From contig NZ_JBHLWN010000031.1 in the NCBI RefSeq assembly GCF_042432825.1, positions 124,001-188,000 on the forward strand: a stretch of DNA of 64,000 nucleotides, in the 5' to 3' direction. Positions 1 through 9,462 of the stretch are shown here, in pieces. The notes under the pieces were generated by a model that worked only from the letters and a program-made list of their open reading frames with translations, was not told the DNA's origin and did no database searches. The stretch's first letter is position 1, and each line of letters begins with the position of its first letter. This stretch comes from Gordoniibacillus chartarius. Its GTDB lineage: Bacteria; Bacillota; Bacilli; Paenibacillales; NBRC-103111. A program made the position numbers and the translations under genes.

Positions 1-52
1 AAACTGTATGAATACACCTGCTCTCCCTTGAGCTTCAGGAGGCGTCAGACCC

Positions 53-784
53 ATGGATACATCCCGTTATTATCAACGAACGGTGGTCAAGGAAACGCTC
101 TATTCCAACCGTCTGCAAGAAGAACGCCAGCTGCGCATTTACTTGCCTCCCGGCTACAACGAGGTGCTGTCCTACCCTGTGTTGTACTGCCAAGACGGCG
201 AACAATTTTTCAACTTCGGCCGCCTCGCCACATCGCTGACCGCCGGGATCCTCGATGACGGCCTCGAGCCCGCCATTGCCGTCGGCGTCGATGTCGACAC
301 CGCAACGCGGACGGCCGAATATGCTCCGGAAGGAGAGCGGCACGACGCCTATTTGCGTTTCTTCGCCGAAGAGCTGCTGCCGTTCGTCGAAGAGCGTTAC
401 CCTGTCCGCCGCACGGCCGGGGAGCGCATCGCCGCAGGCGATTCGCTGGGCGGGACGGTCTCCCTGCACCTCGCCTTAGCTTATCCTCACCTATTTGGCA
501 ATGTGTTATCCTTGTCCGGAGCCTTTTTTGAACGGACCCGTCTTCAGCTGGAGGAAGCGGGCGACCTGTCGCAGCTTCGCATCCATATGCTTGTCGGTCT
601 GGATGAAACGGAAGTGAAGACGGAGCGGGGGACGTTCGATTTTGTCGAAGCGAACCGGCTTACGAGAGAAATCCTGCTGCGCGCCGGGGCCAATCTGACC
701 TACGAGGAAAAACCGGGCAAGCACCTGTGGGGATTTTGGCAGCAGGAGCTCCCGGCGATTTTACGGTTATTTTTACAAGCTTAA
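53..784 (+). CDS. Alpha/beta-hydrolase esterase (enterochelin-esterase-like family)
   Basis: 243-residue cytoplasmic protein of the putative esterase family (PF00756 type); no signal peptide. The nucleophile elbow G-D-S-L-G-G is near residue 132, and a late histidine in K-P-G-K-H-L-W-G-F-W is the likely catalytic base. The start is fixed by AGGAGG about ten bases upstream. It converges on lipL and the two stop codons overlap by four bases. Family members hydrolyse esters, including siderophore esters in some relatives; the substrate here cannot be read from sequence and no siderophore genes are adjacent. Confidence 0.85.
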   Translation: MDTSRYYQRTVVKETLYSNRLQEERQLRIYLPPGYNEVLSYPVLYCQDGEQFFNFGRLATSLTAGILDDGLEPAIAVGVDVDTATRTAEYAPEGERHDAYLRFFAEELLPFVEERYPVRRTAGERIAAGDSLGGTVSLHLALAYPHLFGNVLSLSGAFFERTRLQLEEAGDLSQLRIHMLVGLDETEVKTERGTFDFVEANRLTREILLRAGANLTYEEKPGKHLWGFWQQELPAILRLFLQA

Positions 785-1629
785 TCTTGGACCGGGGGCG
801 GTGCATAGCGCTGCTCCAGCTCCTCCGCTTTGCGGCGCACCCGCTCCTCCGCCAGAACGTCCGGAGCATCGAATGCCTTCAGCTCGGACGTCAAGCCGGC
901 GAACCGCAGGATGTGCTCCGCCGCCTGCATCGAGGTGACGGCCGCGCCGGTCAGTTCGCTCAAGCTGCCCATCGTTTCCGGGCGAACGTGCGGGTAATCG
1001 GCCGCCGCGTTAGCGGCAGCCTTCTCGTAGAACGCCCGGGCGAGAGCGGCCCGCTCCATCCCGATCCCTTCCACGACGATGAACGCCTGAACAACCATTG
1101 CATTCGCATGACGCCGCTGCGCGATGCCGCAAAACTTCCTTCCTCCAATCGCCAGATCGAATTCGCCCGGGCAGTAGGAGCCCGCTATTTCGCCAGCCAC
1201 GACCGCTCCCGTCAGCTCCGCGAAGCTCCCCTGCAGCAATTTCACCATCGTTTGAAAATCTTCCCGAAACCCCAGCTTCCCTTCCGCTTTCGGCAATACC
1301 AGCGACACGTTGAGTACGCCGAGGTCAAGCGGAACGGCCGCACCTCCGGAATTGCGGACGGCCGCCGCATAGCCCAAATCCCGCAGCCAGCCGGAAGCAG
1401 CCGCCGCTCCCGGGAGCCGGCCGTCGCGAAGCCCCATAACAAAAGCGCGCGGATGGCGCCATAGATGAAGCACAGCTTCGCCGGTCAAGCCCGTATGTCT
1501 GCACAATAGCTCGTCCCGGGCGAAAGCATAAAGGATCGGCTCAAAGCCGATCGCCTCCGTCCGGTCCAGCAGCAGCAGCCGCTCCGGCAAACCGCTTCCT
1601 GCCCGCTGAAGTGTTTCCGTCCCGATCAT
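781..1629 (-). CDS. lipL: Octanoyl-[GcvH]:protein N-octanoyltransferase LipL
   Basis: In lipoate biosynthesis of Bacillales, LipL moves the octanoyl group from GcvH to the E2 subunits of 2-oxoacid dehydrogenases. Seen here: R-N-S-G-G-A-A-V-P, then G-S-Y-C-P-G-E-F-D-L with the predicted acyl-accepting cysteine near residue 151, then G-R-K-F-C-G-I-A-Q-R-R. The length of 282 matches the family. An upstream ATG at 1662 keeps the frame open but has no ribosome binding site; the ATG at 1629 sits nine bases after GAAGG. It follows the penicillin-binding protein gene by about 54 bases, so co-transcription is possible. Confidence 0.9.
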   Translation of the reverse strand: MIGTETLQRAGSGLPERLLLLDRTEAIGFEPILYAFARDELLCRHTGLTGEAVLHLWRHPRAFVMGLRDGRLPGAAAASGWLRDLGYAAAVRNSGGAAVPLDLGVLNVSLVLPKAEGKLGFREDFQTMVKLLQGSFAELTGAVVAGEIAGSYCPGEFDLAIGGRKFCGIAQRRHANAMVVQAFIVVEGIGMERAALARAFYEKAAANAAADYPHVRPETMGSLSELTGAAVTSMQAAEHILRFAGLTSELKAFDAPDVLAEERVRRKAEELEQRYAPPPVQD

Positions 1630-1683
1630 GATCATCAACCTTCCCGGCATTAGCGCTAACATATGTACAGCGCCTAATGTAAT

Positions 1684-3531
1684 TCATTTGGCACTCGTTT
1701 GTAAAGCGTCGCGATCCGCCATAAAATCGGTTGTGCTCCGAAACAGCTCCAATGCGATCCCCGCTCTGTCACTCGGCACGTTAGCCGCCAGCACCGCAAT
1801 GGCATAGCGGGGCCGATCGGCCGGGGCGAAACCGACGAACCACTGATTATCGGTCGTACGCGGACCGTCGGTGATGACTTGTCCCGTCCCGGATTTGCCG
1901 GCGAGCGGCCACTTTGCCTTCTGCAAGCTGGTCGCTGTGCCCGTTTCCACAACTTCGTGCATCCAGCTCAGCAGCTTTCTGGCCGTTGCTCCCGATATAC
2001 CGTTCTCCTCGGGGCTGAGAACCTTCTTCTCCGCAAACGTCTCCAGCACTTTACCGCTCTTTAGCGTAATCGAGCTGACCGCCCGCGGCTCAAGCACTTC
2101 GCCTTCATGGAGCAGCGACACGACCATATTGGCAGCCTGCAGCGGCGTAATCCGAACGTCGCGCTGGCCGATCGCCGTTTGCAGCAGCACCCCTTCATCG
2201 TTGGTTGGAGTACCTGCGGCGAACAGCTGTCCTGACGCTTCCCCGTCAAACTGACGGAACGGGCGCCCCCCGACGTTCCCCTCCCAGCCGACCGGGGAGA
2301 GCAGGCCCAGCTTGCGTGCCGCAGCTTCAACCTGTTCCGGCGTCAAGCGCTTCATCACTTCGGCGAATGTAATGTTGCACGACTCGGCGAAAGCCTCCTC
2401 CAGCGTCAATGTACCGTGACCGCCTTCCTTCCAGCAGCGAAAGCCGTATTTTCCAAGCTCTCCATGGCATTCAAACGCTTCATTCGGCTGCACAACGCCC
2501 GCTTCCAGAGCGGCTGCCGCCACTACGATTTTGAACACCGAGCCTGGCGTTGCCGGAATTAACGCTTTATTGCTCCAGCCGCCACCCGGCAAATCGACAT
2601 TCGTCGGATCGAAGGACGGACGGCTGGCCATCGCGAGCACGTCCGCATTATCCGCATCGAGAACGACGACGGCGCCGTCTGTGACGCCGAGCCGATCCAT
2701 CGCCCGCTCGATTCCGCGCTGCAGCCCGGCGTCAATCGTCGTGTGGACGGTAAGCGGATAATGCGCCGTTTCCGAGCTGACGATTCGGGCATCCAGTCCC
2801 GGCAGCGGCCGTTTGCCGGCATCCATGAAATATGACAACGTCGTCGGGCCCAGACTTCGCAGCCAGGGCTCGAACGTCTTTTCCAGTCCCGACGCTCCGA
2901 TCTCGCTATCCCGCTGCAGCTGGCCTTTCTCCAGCTGATCGCGGAATACGGATTCCACCCGTTCCGGATTTTGCCCGACGAAGCCGATCAACTGAGCGGC
3001 CGGCATTCCCGCCGGGTAACGGATCGTCAGCTCGGCCACTCTTACGTTCGGTATGCCAAGCTTCTCGATTTGAGCCGCTTGCTCGTTCGTCAGACCGAGA
3101 GGCTTGCCTTCCGGGTTCGGCCACCAGGCCGGCTCCTTCAAGCCCGATAGGAACGACCGCCATTCCGACTCGCCGGTGCGCAGGATGGCAAGCAGCGGCT
3201 TACGCTGCTCCGCCGTGCCGTAATACGCTTCGTTCACAGGGAATACGAGCAAGCCGCGGCGCACTTCTCCCGTCAGCGCCTGACCGCTGCGATCAACGAA
3301 TCGGCCCCGCCCGGAATCGAGTATAAGCCCTCGCTGCCGCTGCAGCACGGAGTTCTTGACAAGATCGATGTTTCGTTCCGTAAACCGGCTTGCCGCGGCA
3401 ACCTGTATCCAAAACAATCTACCCGCGATCGCCGCGACTCCCAGTGTAAATAGCAGCAATATGATGTATACTCTTCGCCGATCGACCATCTTTACCGGCC
3501 CCCAGTCCATATGTGTGTTACTGCTAATCAT
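1684..3531 (-). CDS. Class B penicillin-binding protein (D,D-transpeptidase)
   Basis: Membrane-anchored peptidoglycan transpeptidase of about 615 residues. One N-terminal membrane segment (Y-I-I-L-L-L-F-T-L-G) precedes a dimerisation region. The transpeptidase domain shows all three penicillin-binding motifs: S-V-F-K near residue 329, S-C-N near 383 and K-S-G-T-G near 543. There is no glycosyltransferase domain and no PASTA repeat, which fits the PbpI/YrrR type, and B. subtilis has yrrR in this same neighbourhood. The open frame extends to 3624, but that would run through the terminator of the chemoreceptor gene; the ATG at 3531 follows CAGGAG. Confidence 0.88.
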   Translation of the reverse strand: MISSNTHMDWGPVKMVDRRRVYIILLLFTLGVAAIAGRLFWIQVAAASRFTERNIDLVKNSVLQRQRGLILDSGRGRFVDRSGQALTGEVRRGLLVFPVNEAYYGTAEQRKPLLAILRTGESEWRSFLSGLKEPAWWPNPEGKPLGLTNEQAAQIEKLGIPNVRVAELTIRYPAGMPAAQLIGFVGQNPERVESVFRDQLEKGQLQRDSEIGASGLEKTFEPWLRSLGPTTLSYFMDAGKRPLPGLDARIVSSETAHYPLTVHTTIDAGLQRGIERAMDRLGVTDGAVVVLDADNADVLAMASRPSFDPTNVDLPGGGWSNKALIPATPGSVFKIVVAAAALEAGVVQPNEAFECHGELGKYGFRCWKEGGHGTLTLEEAFAESCNITFAEVMKRLTPEQVEAAARKLGLLSPVGWEGNVGGRPFRQFDGEASGQLFAAGTPTNDEGVLLQTAIGQRDVRITPLQAANMVVSLLHEGEVLEPRAVSSITLKSGKVLETFAEKKVLSPEENGISGATARKLLSWMHEVVETGTATSLQKAKWPLAGKSGTGQVITDGPRTTDNQWFVGFAPADRPRYAIAVLAANVPSDRAGIALELFRSTTDFMADRDALQTSAK

Positions 3532-3604
3532 TATAGGCCAGGACTCCTGCGGGCAAACGGGAATGCCGTCAACGGTCTTCTTGCAGACATGCTTGTACCG
3601 GCGA

Positions 3605-3652
3605 CAAAAAACCTCCACATCCACAGGCAGCGTGGAGATGAAGGTTTTTTGC
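3605..3652 (-). terminator. Intrinsic terminator of the chemoreceptor gene
   Basis: On the minus strand, AAAAAACCTTCATCTCCAC and GTGGATGTGGAGGTTTTTT form an imperfect stem ending in a T run. It lies about 18 bases after the chemoreceptor stop and rules out the longest reading of the penicillin-binding protein frame. Confidence 0.8.
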
Positions 3653-3669
3653 GGATAACGAAACCAATA

Positions 3670-5856
3670 TTAGATACGGAAACGAGTCAAAGACTCTTTC
3701 AGCGAGGTTGACAAGTTCTCCAGCTTCTCCGCCAGACGTACGAGCCCTTCGCTGATGCCCAGCTGCTCCTGGCTTAAAGAAGATACCTGCTCCGAGGTCG
3801 CAAGCGACTCCTGCGCAACGGCGCTCACATTGCTCATCGCATCGGACAAGATCGTCTGCGACTGGTCCAGCTCGGAGATCGAGTCGCTCACATTGCTCAG
3901 CTGGGTAATGAACCCGCCCATGTGCGCACGAACCTGTGTAAAGATCGTATCCGCTTCCTTAACCGAAGTAATCTGCTGCTGGAAAATCGGATAAGCGTTC
4001 GACAGCACGCCTACAGTCTCATCGATTTCGCGCTGGATCGTTTCCGTAATTTCCCCGACGACGCCGATCGATTGACGCGATTGGTCGGCCAGCTTGCGAA
4101 TCTCGTCGGCGACGACCATGAAGCCTTTCCCGGCAGCACCGGCACGGGCCGCCTCAATCGTAGCGTTGAGCGACAAAATGTTCGTCTGCTTGGTCATGTT
4201 GCTGAGCACATCGAGGATTTTTCGAATCGAACGCGTGCTTTCCTTCAGCTTGTCGACCTTCTCCACCATCGAGCGGATCATCGTCTCCGCATCGTTCGTC
4301 TTCGCAATCAGCTCGGACATATACTTCGTCCCCTGCTCGGAGGATGTTTGCACATCGGAAGCGGCGTTGCCCATCTCCAGGTTCGCTTGGATGACATTCT
4401 TCATCCGCTCGCCGATCTGATACGTCAGCTCGTTACCGCGTTCGGATTCGGTTGCGAGGCCCGAAGCGCCGGTCGAAATCTCTTCGGTCGCAACGGCGAT
4501 TTCCTTCGCCGCCGTAGCTGTCGTCCGGGACGCGTTCGTCAGCTCGGACGCCGTCTCCATAACCTGATTGGCGGACACTTGCGTCTTCTCCACGAGCGCC
4601 GTAATTTGCTCCATCATAATGTCGAAGGAGTTTCCGAGCTGCCCGATCTCATCCTGCGAGGTGAAGGCTGCCCGCACTTGCAGATTGCCCTGCGCCCCTT
4701 GCTCCATCAAGTCGCGGATGCGATTGATCGGAACGCGAATCATTCTGGCTACGAAGTAACCGATCACAAGCGCTGCAACCGCCGCCAAAATCGACATAAA
4801 GATCGTAATATTGGCAATCGCTTTCGCACCGCTGGTCAGCTCGCTGACCGGGATGCCGCCGACCAAGTACCAGCCGGTGAGCGAGGATTTGTAAAATACG
4901 ACCTGCTTGTCCCCGATCGTTAACGAATTCTGATCCTGCTCCAAGCTTTCTTTGGACAATTCGATTGCCGACTTCTGGCCGATCTCCTCGGCTTTGCTCA
5001 CGTAGACGTTCATGTTCCCGGCCGTGCTGAGCTGAATCATACTGCCTTCACCGAAATTCATGTTGTTCAGCTGCTTGCCGATGACATCCGTCGACACTTC
5101 CATAAGCAGGACACCGCTAATGGCGTTCGTCGTCGTATCGCGAAGCGTACGGCCGATCGCAAAGCCCGGTCCCGGCATCGTACCGGAATAGCCCTTCTGA
5201 ATGCTCTCCAGCCATACGGATTTCCCTCCGCCGTCATTGATCCGTTTGAACCACTCGGTGCTCCCGTGATTATCGCCGTTCATGGCATTCCCGGACTGGC
5301 TGATGTATTCGCCGCTCGGCTTCAGCAAATGAATCGCTTTGATGTTCTTGTCCGCATACAAATACACATTGATTTTTTCGTTAATTTTGCGGCTGAGCTC
5401 CAAGTATTCGTATGAGCCTTTACCGACACTGTTCATTTGGGCGAGCAGCGCTTGCAAATCTTTGTCGAGCATGACCTGTAAGCTCAGATTGTCGAATGTA
5501 CTATACAGGAAGTCAAGCTTCTCCCCTGCCTGAACGATCGCTTGCAGCGATGCCGCCGACACTTGAGTTTTCACCACATCGCGCGATTTGAAATAGGAAA
5601 TGACGCCGACTGCAATAACGAACAGCAATATACCGGCAAAGAAGGCAATAAAGATTTTCATTCCGACCGACTTCACCGGATTCTGAACGCGGAATTCTTT
5701 CAAATTCACCGTCATTCCGTTCTCTTTGCCGGGAGCAGCCGCCGCTGCACGCTTCACCAGCCTTCCCGTCAAAGACGCGAAACCGCTGCCGGCTCTTCTT
5801 AACGATGTCCAGCCATTCCGTACAGTGGAGATCAGCTTGGTCCATTTTGCATTCAT
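3670..5856 (-). CDS. Methyl-accepting chemotaxis protein
   Basis: Transmembrane chemoreceptor of about 728 residues signalling through CheA/CheW. Order: an unusual cytoplasmic N-terminal stretch of about 65 basic and Ala-rich residues, a first membrane helix (I-F-I-A-F-F-A-G-I-L-L-F), a Cache-like extracellular sensor of roughly 250 residues, a second membrane helix, a HAMP segment and the coiled-coil signalling domain. The conserved hairpin tip (S-L-N-A-T-I-E-A-A-R-A-G) is near residue 560. An in-frame GTG at 5865 is possible, but the ATG at 5856 is better spaced from GGTGGGTG. It stands alone between terminators on both sides, with no other chemotaxis genes nearby. Ligand unknown. Confidence 0.92.
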   Translation of the reverse strand: MNAKWTKLISTVRNGWTSLRRAGSGFASLTGRLVKRAAAAAPGKENGMTVNLKEFRVQNPVKSVGMKIFIAFFAGILLFVIAVGVISYFKSRDVVKTQVSAASLQAIVQAGEKLDFLYSTFDNLSLQVMLDKDLQALLAQMNSVGKGSYEYLELSRKINEKINVYLYADKNIKAIHLLKPSGEYISQSGNAMNGDNHGSTEWFKRINDGGGKSVWLESIQKGYSGTMPGPGFAIGRTLRDTTTNAISGVLLMEVSTDVIGKQLNNMNFGEGSMIQLSTAGNMNVYVSKAEEIGQKSAIELSKESLEQDQNSLTIGDKQVVFYKSSLTGWYLVGGIPVSELTSGAKAIANITIFMSILAAVAALVIGYFVARMIRVPINRIRDLMEQGAQGNLQVRAAFTSQDEIGQLGNSFDIMMEQITALVEKTQVSANQVMETASELTNASRTTATAAKEIAVATEEISTGASGLATESERGNELTYQIGERMKNVIQANLEMGNAASDVQTSSEQGTKYMSELIAKTNDAETMIRSMVEKVDKLKESTRSIRKILDVLSNMTKQTNILSLNATIEAARAGAAGKGFMVVADEIRKLADQSRQSIGVVGEITETIQREIDETVGVLSNAYPIFQQQITSVKEADTIFTQVRAHMGGFITQLSNVSDSISELDQSQTILSDAMSNVSAVAQESLATSEQVSSLSQEQLGISEGLVRLAEKLENLSTSLKESLTRFRI

Positions 5857-5984
5857 GACATTCACCCACCATTAACATTGTAGTCGCTGCCGTTTTCTTT
5901 GAAAGTGCTTACATTTATTTTTCTTATAAAACACGTATTCGACAGCAACAGACATATTCCTTTCGAAACCATGACAATTCAAAA

Positions 5985-6033
5985 AAAAATTCCTCCAAAA
6001 GCACCTAATACGTGCTTTTAGAGGAATTTTATC
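5985..6033 (-). terminator. Intrinsic terminator after the U32 gene pair
   Basis: On the minus strand, AAATTCCTCTAAAAGCAC pairs with GTGCTTTTGGAGGAATTT around a seven-base loop and runs into a string of T. It lies 20 bases after the stop of the downstream U32 gene and closes that operon. Confidence 0.9.
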
Positions 6034-6052
6034 CATTAATATGGTGAATTCC

Positions 6053-7345
6053 CTAAGCCTTTGGACCCGTTCTCTTCCGCATCATATCGAACGGCTTTAC
6101 CGGTTGATCGACCTTCACACGCACCGGCTGAAGCGGGTGGCGCGCAGCGGTCAATTCCTCGCCGTTCTCATCCCACAGCGCCTCAACGGTTTGCGAGAAA
6201 TGCGTTCCGTCCGGTCCGAAAAACTCAACCGTCTGCCCCGGCTTGAAATAGTTGCGCTGCTGTATGACGGCCATGCCGGTATTCGCATCGTAGGAAGTGA
6301 CGAGCCCGACAAAATCGTACTGCACCGCTTTCTCCTCCGGTCCGAAGATGTGCTCCCGATGCCCCGGGGATTCGTAGAAGAACCCGGTATTGACCGGACG
6401 GTTCGCCGCCTTATTGATTTCCTCCACCCATTCGGGCTTCAGCACGTAATGGTCCGGATCGGCGAAATACGAGTCGATCGCCTGCCGGTATGCATTCACA
6501 ACCGTCGCTACGTAATGAATGCTCTTCATGCGTCCTTCGATCTTAAAGCTGTCGACCCCCGATTCGATCATGTCCGGGATATGCTCGATCATGCACAAAT
6601 CTTTGGCGCTCATCATGAACGGATCGTCGCCCTCGTCAAATACCGGAACGTCCATGGCGATCGGGCCCTCTGCAGCCGTGCCGCCTTCATACAAATCGTA
6701 TTTCCAGCGGCACGATTGGCAGCATCCGCCGCGGTTCGAATCGCGGTCCGTGAAATGATTCGACAGCACGCAGCGTCCCGAATACGAGGAGCACATCGCC
6801 CCGTGGATGAATACCTCGATCTCGACGTCGACATGGCGTTTGATCTCGTCGATTTCCGCCATGCTTGCTTCACGGGCCAGCACGACGCGCTCGATGCCTT
6901 CATCCTTCCAAAATTTTACCGCCTGCCAGTTCATCGTCGACTGCTGTGTGCTCAAATGCACTTCCAGCTTCGGAGCTACCCGCCGTGCCGTATCGATAAT
7001 GATCGGATCCGCAGCAATAATTGCCGCGATCCCAACCTCCTGCAAGCCGCGCAAATAGTCTTCCAATCCTTCCAAATCTTCATTGTGGGCGTAAATGTTC
7101 GTCGCCACGAACACTTTGGCCCCGTAACGGGCGGCGAATTCGACGCCTTCCCGCATTTCCTCGAACGTGAAATTATCGGCCGCCGAACGCAGGCCGTACT
7201 TCTGTCCGCCGATATAGACCGCATCCGCGCCGTAATGAACGGCGAATTTCAGCTTCTCGAGACTTCCCGCCGGCGCCAGCAGCTCCGGCTTCTCGAGCCG
7301 CACCCGCTTGCCGCGGGCGCGCTTCTCCAATATGTCCGTACTCAT
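6053..7345 (-). CDS. U32 family protein, TrhP2/YrrO-like (tRNA 5-hydroxyuridine synthesis)
   Basis: 430 residues, annotated in databases as peptidase U32. The family signature is present: V-F-I-H-G-A-M-C-S-S-Y-S-G-R-C-V-L-S, followed by G-G-C-C-Q-S-C-R-W, giving a cysteine set able to hold an iron-sulfur cluster. Its B. subtilis positional equivalent is yrrO; YrrN and YrrO are known to be needed for 5-hydroxyuridine at tRNA position 34. It lies 26 bases downstream of the first U32 gene and ends in a strong terminator. A true protease function is doubtful; tRNA hydroxylation is inferred from family and synteny. Confidence 0.88.
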   Translation of the reverse strand: MSTDILEKRARGKRVRLEKPELLAPAGSLEKLKFAVHYGADAVYIGGQKYGLRSAADNFTFEEMREGVEFAARYGAKVFVATNIYAHNEDLEGLEDYLRGLQEVGIAAIIAADPIIIDTARRVAPKLEVHLSTQQSTMNWQAVKFWKDEGIERVVLAREASMAEIDEIKRHVDVEIEVFIHGAMCSSYSGRCVLSNHFTDRDSNRGGCCQSCRWKYDLYEGGTAAEGPIAMDVPVFDEGDDPFMMSAKDLCMIEHIPDMIESGVDSFKIEGRMKSIHYVATVVNAYRQAIDSYFADPDHYVLKPEWVEEINKAANRPVNTGFFYESPGHREHIFGPEEKAVQYDFVGLVTSYDANTGMAVIQQRNYFKPGQTVEFFGPDGTHFSQTVEALWDENGEELTAARHPLQPVRVKVDQPVKPFDMMRKRTGPKA

Positions 7346-7371
7346 CGTTTCCGTTCCCCTCCTGTCCTGCC

Positions 7372-8313
7372 TTAATACACTTGTTCTTTATAGAAAAATC
7401 CGTACGACAGCTCGCGGCCGGCGGGCTGCAGCTCCTGAATGCGGTCGAGCCAGGTCTGGTCGAACGTGAAGCCGCTCGGGTCCGCCGTATACGCGTCAAT
7501 GGCTGCACGGTAGCTCTGCAGTACCGCCGTGTTGTACGCTTCGTTTTTCAGAATGCTCTCGATTTTGAAAGAAGCGATGCCTCCGTCGATCAGCTCCGGC
7601 AAATTTTCCAGCATGCAAATATCGTCCGAGCTCATCACATGCGTTCCGGAATCATCCTCATAGATCGGGAACCGCTCGCCCGGCCGCTCTTGCTCGATCA
7701 AATACAAGCCCCGCTCCGGCGAATACGATACCCCTTCGATCGGCTTGCCCCGATGTGCCGTATAGTTTTCAAGCAGGCGCCGCTTCGAATGGTAAATGTT
7801 CGTCATGCCGTGCACCTGCACTTCGACGTCCATCGCACCTTTCAGCTTGGCCGCAATTTCGATCAACTCTTCCATGTTGAGCTCGCGGGCGGCTACAAGC
7901 CGCGTTGCGCCTTTGCGGCCCCAATATGCCGCCGTCGCCCAATTCGTCGACGTCATCTCGGCGTTCCAATGCAGCGCAAGCTGCGGAGCCTTCGTCTTGA
8001 CGGCTACCAGCACGGCCGGGTCGCCGAACACGACGGCATCGGCCCCCGCATCGGCAACCTCGCTCACGTAATCCGGAAGGGTCTCCGCCGTTGCATTGTC
8101 CATAATATGATTCATCGCAATATATACTTTCGCTCCAAGCCGATGCGCTTCAGGGATAACACGGCGCAGCTCGGCAGCGGTCACTTCTCCGGGCAGGCGA
8201 AGACCGTATCGGCTCTCGCCGACCAGCAGCGCATCGGCGCCTGCCTTCGCATAGGCGAGCATTTGCTCGGCCGATCCGGCCGCTATGAGCAGTTCTGGTT
8301 TGTTCGTAGACAT
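7372..8313 (-). CDS. U32 family protein, TrhP1/YrrN-like (tRNA 5-hydroxyuridine synthesis)
   Basis: About 313 residues with the shorter U32 architecture of B. subtilis YrrN; it opens K-P-E-L-L-I-A-A-G-S-A-E-Q, typical of that N terminus. It contains V-H-G-M-T-N-I-Y-H-S-K-R where its partner has the cysteine signature, so the two proteins are not interchangeable. The mltG stop overlaps a GTG at 8322 in a GTGA arrangement, so the start may be that GTG or the ATG at 8313; both can use the upstream GGAAGGAAA. Expected to act with the next gene in U34 hydroxylation. Confidence 0.87.
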   Translation of the reverse strand: MSTNKPELLIAAGSAEQMLAYAKAGADALLVGESRYGLRLPGEVTAAELRRVIPEAHRLGAKVYIAMNHIMDNATAETLPDYVSEVADAGADAVVFGDPAVLVAVKTKAPQLALHWNAEMTSTNWATAAYWGRKGATRLVAARELNMEELIEIAAKLKGAMDVEVQVHGMTNIYHSKRRLLENYTAHRGKPIEGVSYSPERGLYLIEQERPGERFPIYEDDSGTHVMSSDDICMLENLPELIDGGIASFKIESILKNEAYNTAVLQSYRAAIDAYTADPSGFTFDQTWLDRIQELQPAGRELSYGFFYKEQVY

Positions 8314-8318
8314 ATCGA

Positions 8319-9413
8319 TCACTTTCCTTCCTGAGCCTTGCTCGCCGCGATATTTTTTTTATGCTCCTCGTACGTTTCGGCGAACAAGTGGCCTTTAGAG
8401 CCGTCTTTCTTGGTAACATAGAACAAATACTTCGTCTCGGCCGGCGACAGCGCCGCTTCAATGGAAGCGAGGCTCGGGCTGGCGATCGGCCCCGGGGGCA
8501 GACCCGGGTTCAAATACGTATTATAAGGACTTTCGATCTGCAAATCCTTCTCCAGCACCCGTTCCTTCGGCTTGTCGAACAAATATTGAACGGTAGCGTC
8601 GATTTGCAGCGGCATATTCATCTTCAGACGGTTCATAATCACGCCGGCCACGATCGGGCGCTCCTCGTCCACGACAACCTCCCGCTCGATGAGAGAGGCG
8701 ACGGTAAGCAGCTGATGCAGGCTGAAGCCCAGCTTCTGCATTCGCTCCTGCCAGCCGGCGACGGAGCCGATTCGCGCCTCTGTCTCCGCCAGCATTCGCG
8801 CTATCATCTCTTCCGGGCCTGTTCCCAGCTTGAATTCGTAAGTCTCGGGAAACAGGTAGCCTTCCAGGCGGTGCTTGATAGCGGCCCCTTCGGGAATCGC
8901 CGCAATGACGCTCCCGGTATACGGCGCCGGCTGATCGAGCAGCCGCAGCACGTCGTCTGCCGGCTTCCCCGTCGTCTGCGCCAGCTTCTCGGCAATTTGC
9001 ACGACGGTGAAGCCTTCGGGCACGGTGAGCTTTAGCGTTTCCGCCTTGATAGTATCTCCAGCGTTCAACTTGGCAATGATGTCATTCAGAGACATTCCCG
9101 GCGTTAACGCATAGGCCCCTGCCTGAAAGCGGGAGCCTTCTTTTTTCCACTTCAAATAATACGTAAAAATGCGGGCATCGCGTATAATGCCGTTCGTTTC
9201 AAGCACCTCCGCGATTTGCGCAGGGCGCGACCCCGGAGCGATGTCGACCTTGATTTCGTGCCCCGTTCCCGGCACCGGCCTCAGGGCTTGGGAAACGTAA
9301 AGCCCCAGCCCCGTTGCCGCCCCGGCCGCCGTAAGCACGAGCAAAGCGAGCACCGCTCCGACGATTCTCCAAGCAGACCGCTTCGGCTTCTGCTGCGTCG
9401 GTTCCACCGTCAT
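8319..9413 (-). CDS. mltG: Endolytic murein transglycosylase MltG
   Basis: Membrane-anchored lytic transglycosylase that cleaves nascent glycan strands. About 364 residues: a cytoplasmic N-terminal tail, one membrane helix (V-G-A-V-L-A-L-L-V-L), a LysM-like subdomain and the YceG catalytic domain. The catalytic glutamate lies in S-L-I-E-R-E-V-V-V-D-E-E-R. The frame is open to a TTG at 9470, but a terminator lies between that codon and 9413, so the later ATG is chosen; a GTG two codons on is also well spaced from AAGGGG. It heads a unit with the two U32 genes. Confidence 0.92.
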   Translation of the reverse strand: MTVEPTQQKPKRSAWRIVGAVLALLVLTAAGAATGLGLYVSQALRPVPGTGHEIKVDIAPGSRPAQIAEVLETNGIIRDARIFTYYLKWKKEGSRFQAGAYALTPGMSLNDIIAKLNAGDTIKAETLKLTVPEGFTVVQIAEKLAQTTGKPADDVLRLLDQPAPYTGSVIAAIPEGAAIKHRLEGYLFPETYEFKLGTGPEEMIARMLAETEARIGSVAGWQERMQKLGFSLHQLLTVASLIEREVVVDEERPIVAGVIMNRLKMNMPLQIDATVQYLFDKPKERVLEKDLQIESPYNTYLNPGLPPGPIASPSLASIEAALSPAETKYLFYVTKKDGSKGHLFAETYEEHKKNIAASKAQEGK

Positions 9414-9429
9414 TCCCCTTCTTACAGAA

Positions 9430-9451
9430 AAAAGAGCGGATCGTTCCGCTC
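9430..9451 (-). terminator. Terminator between DUF1292 gene and mltG
   Basis: On the minus strand, GAGCGGA and TCCGCTC pair around a short loop and are followed by TTTTTT. It begins about 11 bases beyond the DUF1292 stop and ends about 17 bases before the mltG start, dividing the cluster. Confidence 0.85.
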
Positions 9452-9462
9452 CCTTCGCCGTT

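Noticed and set aside
3531..3624. 31-codon N-terminal extension of the penicillin-binding protein
   Set aside because: Would be encoded within the chemoreceptor terminator; a better ATG with CAGGAG lies at 3531.
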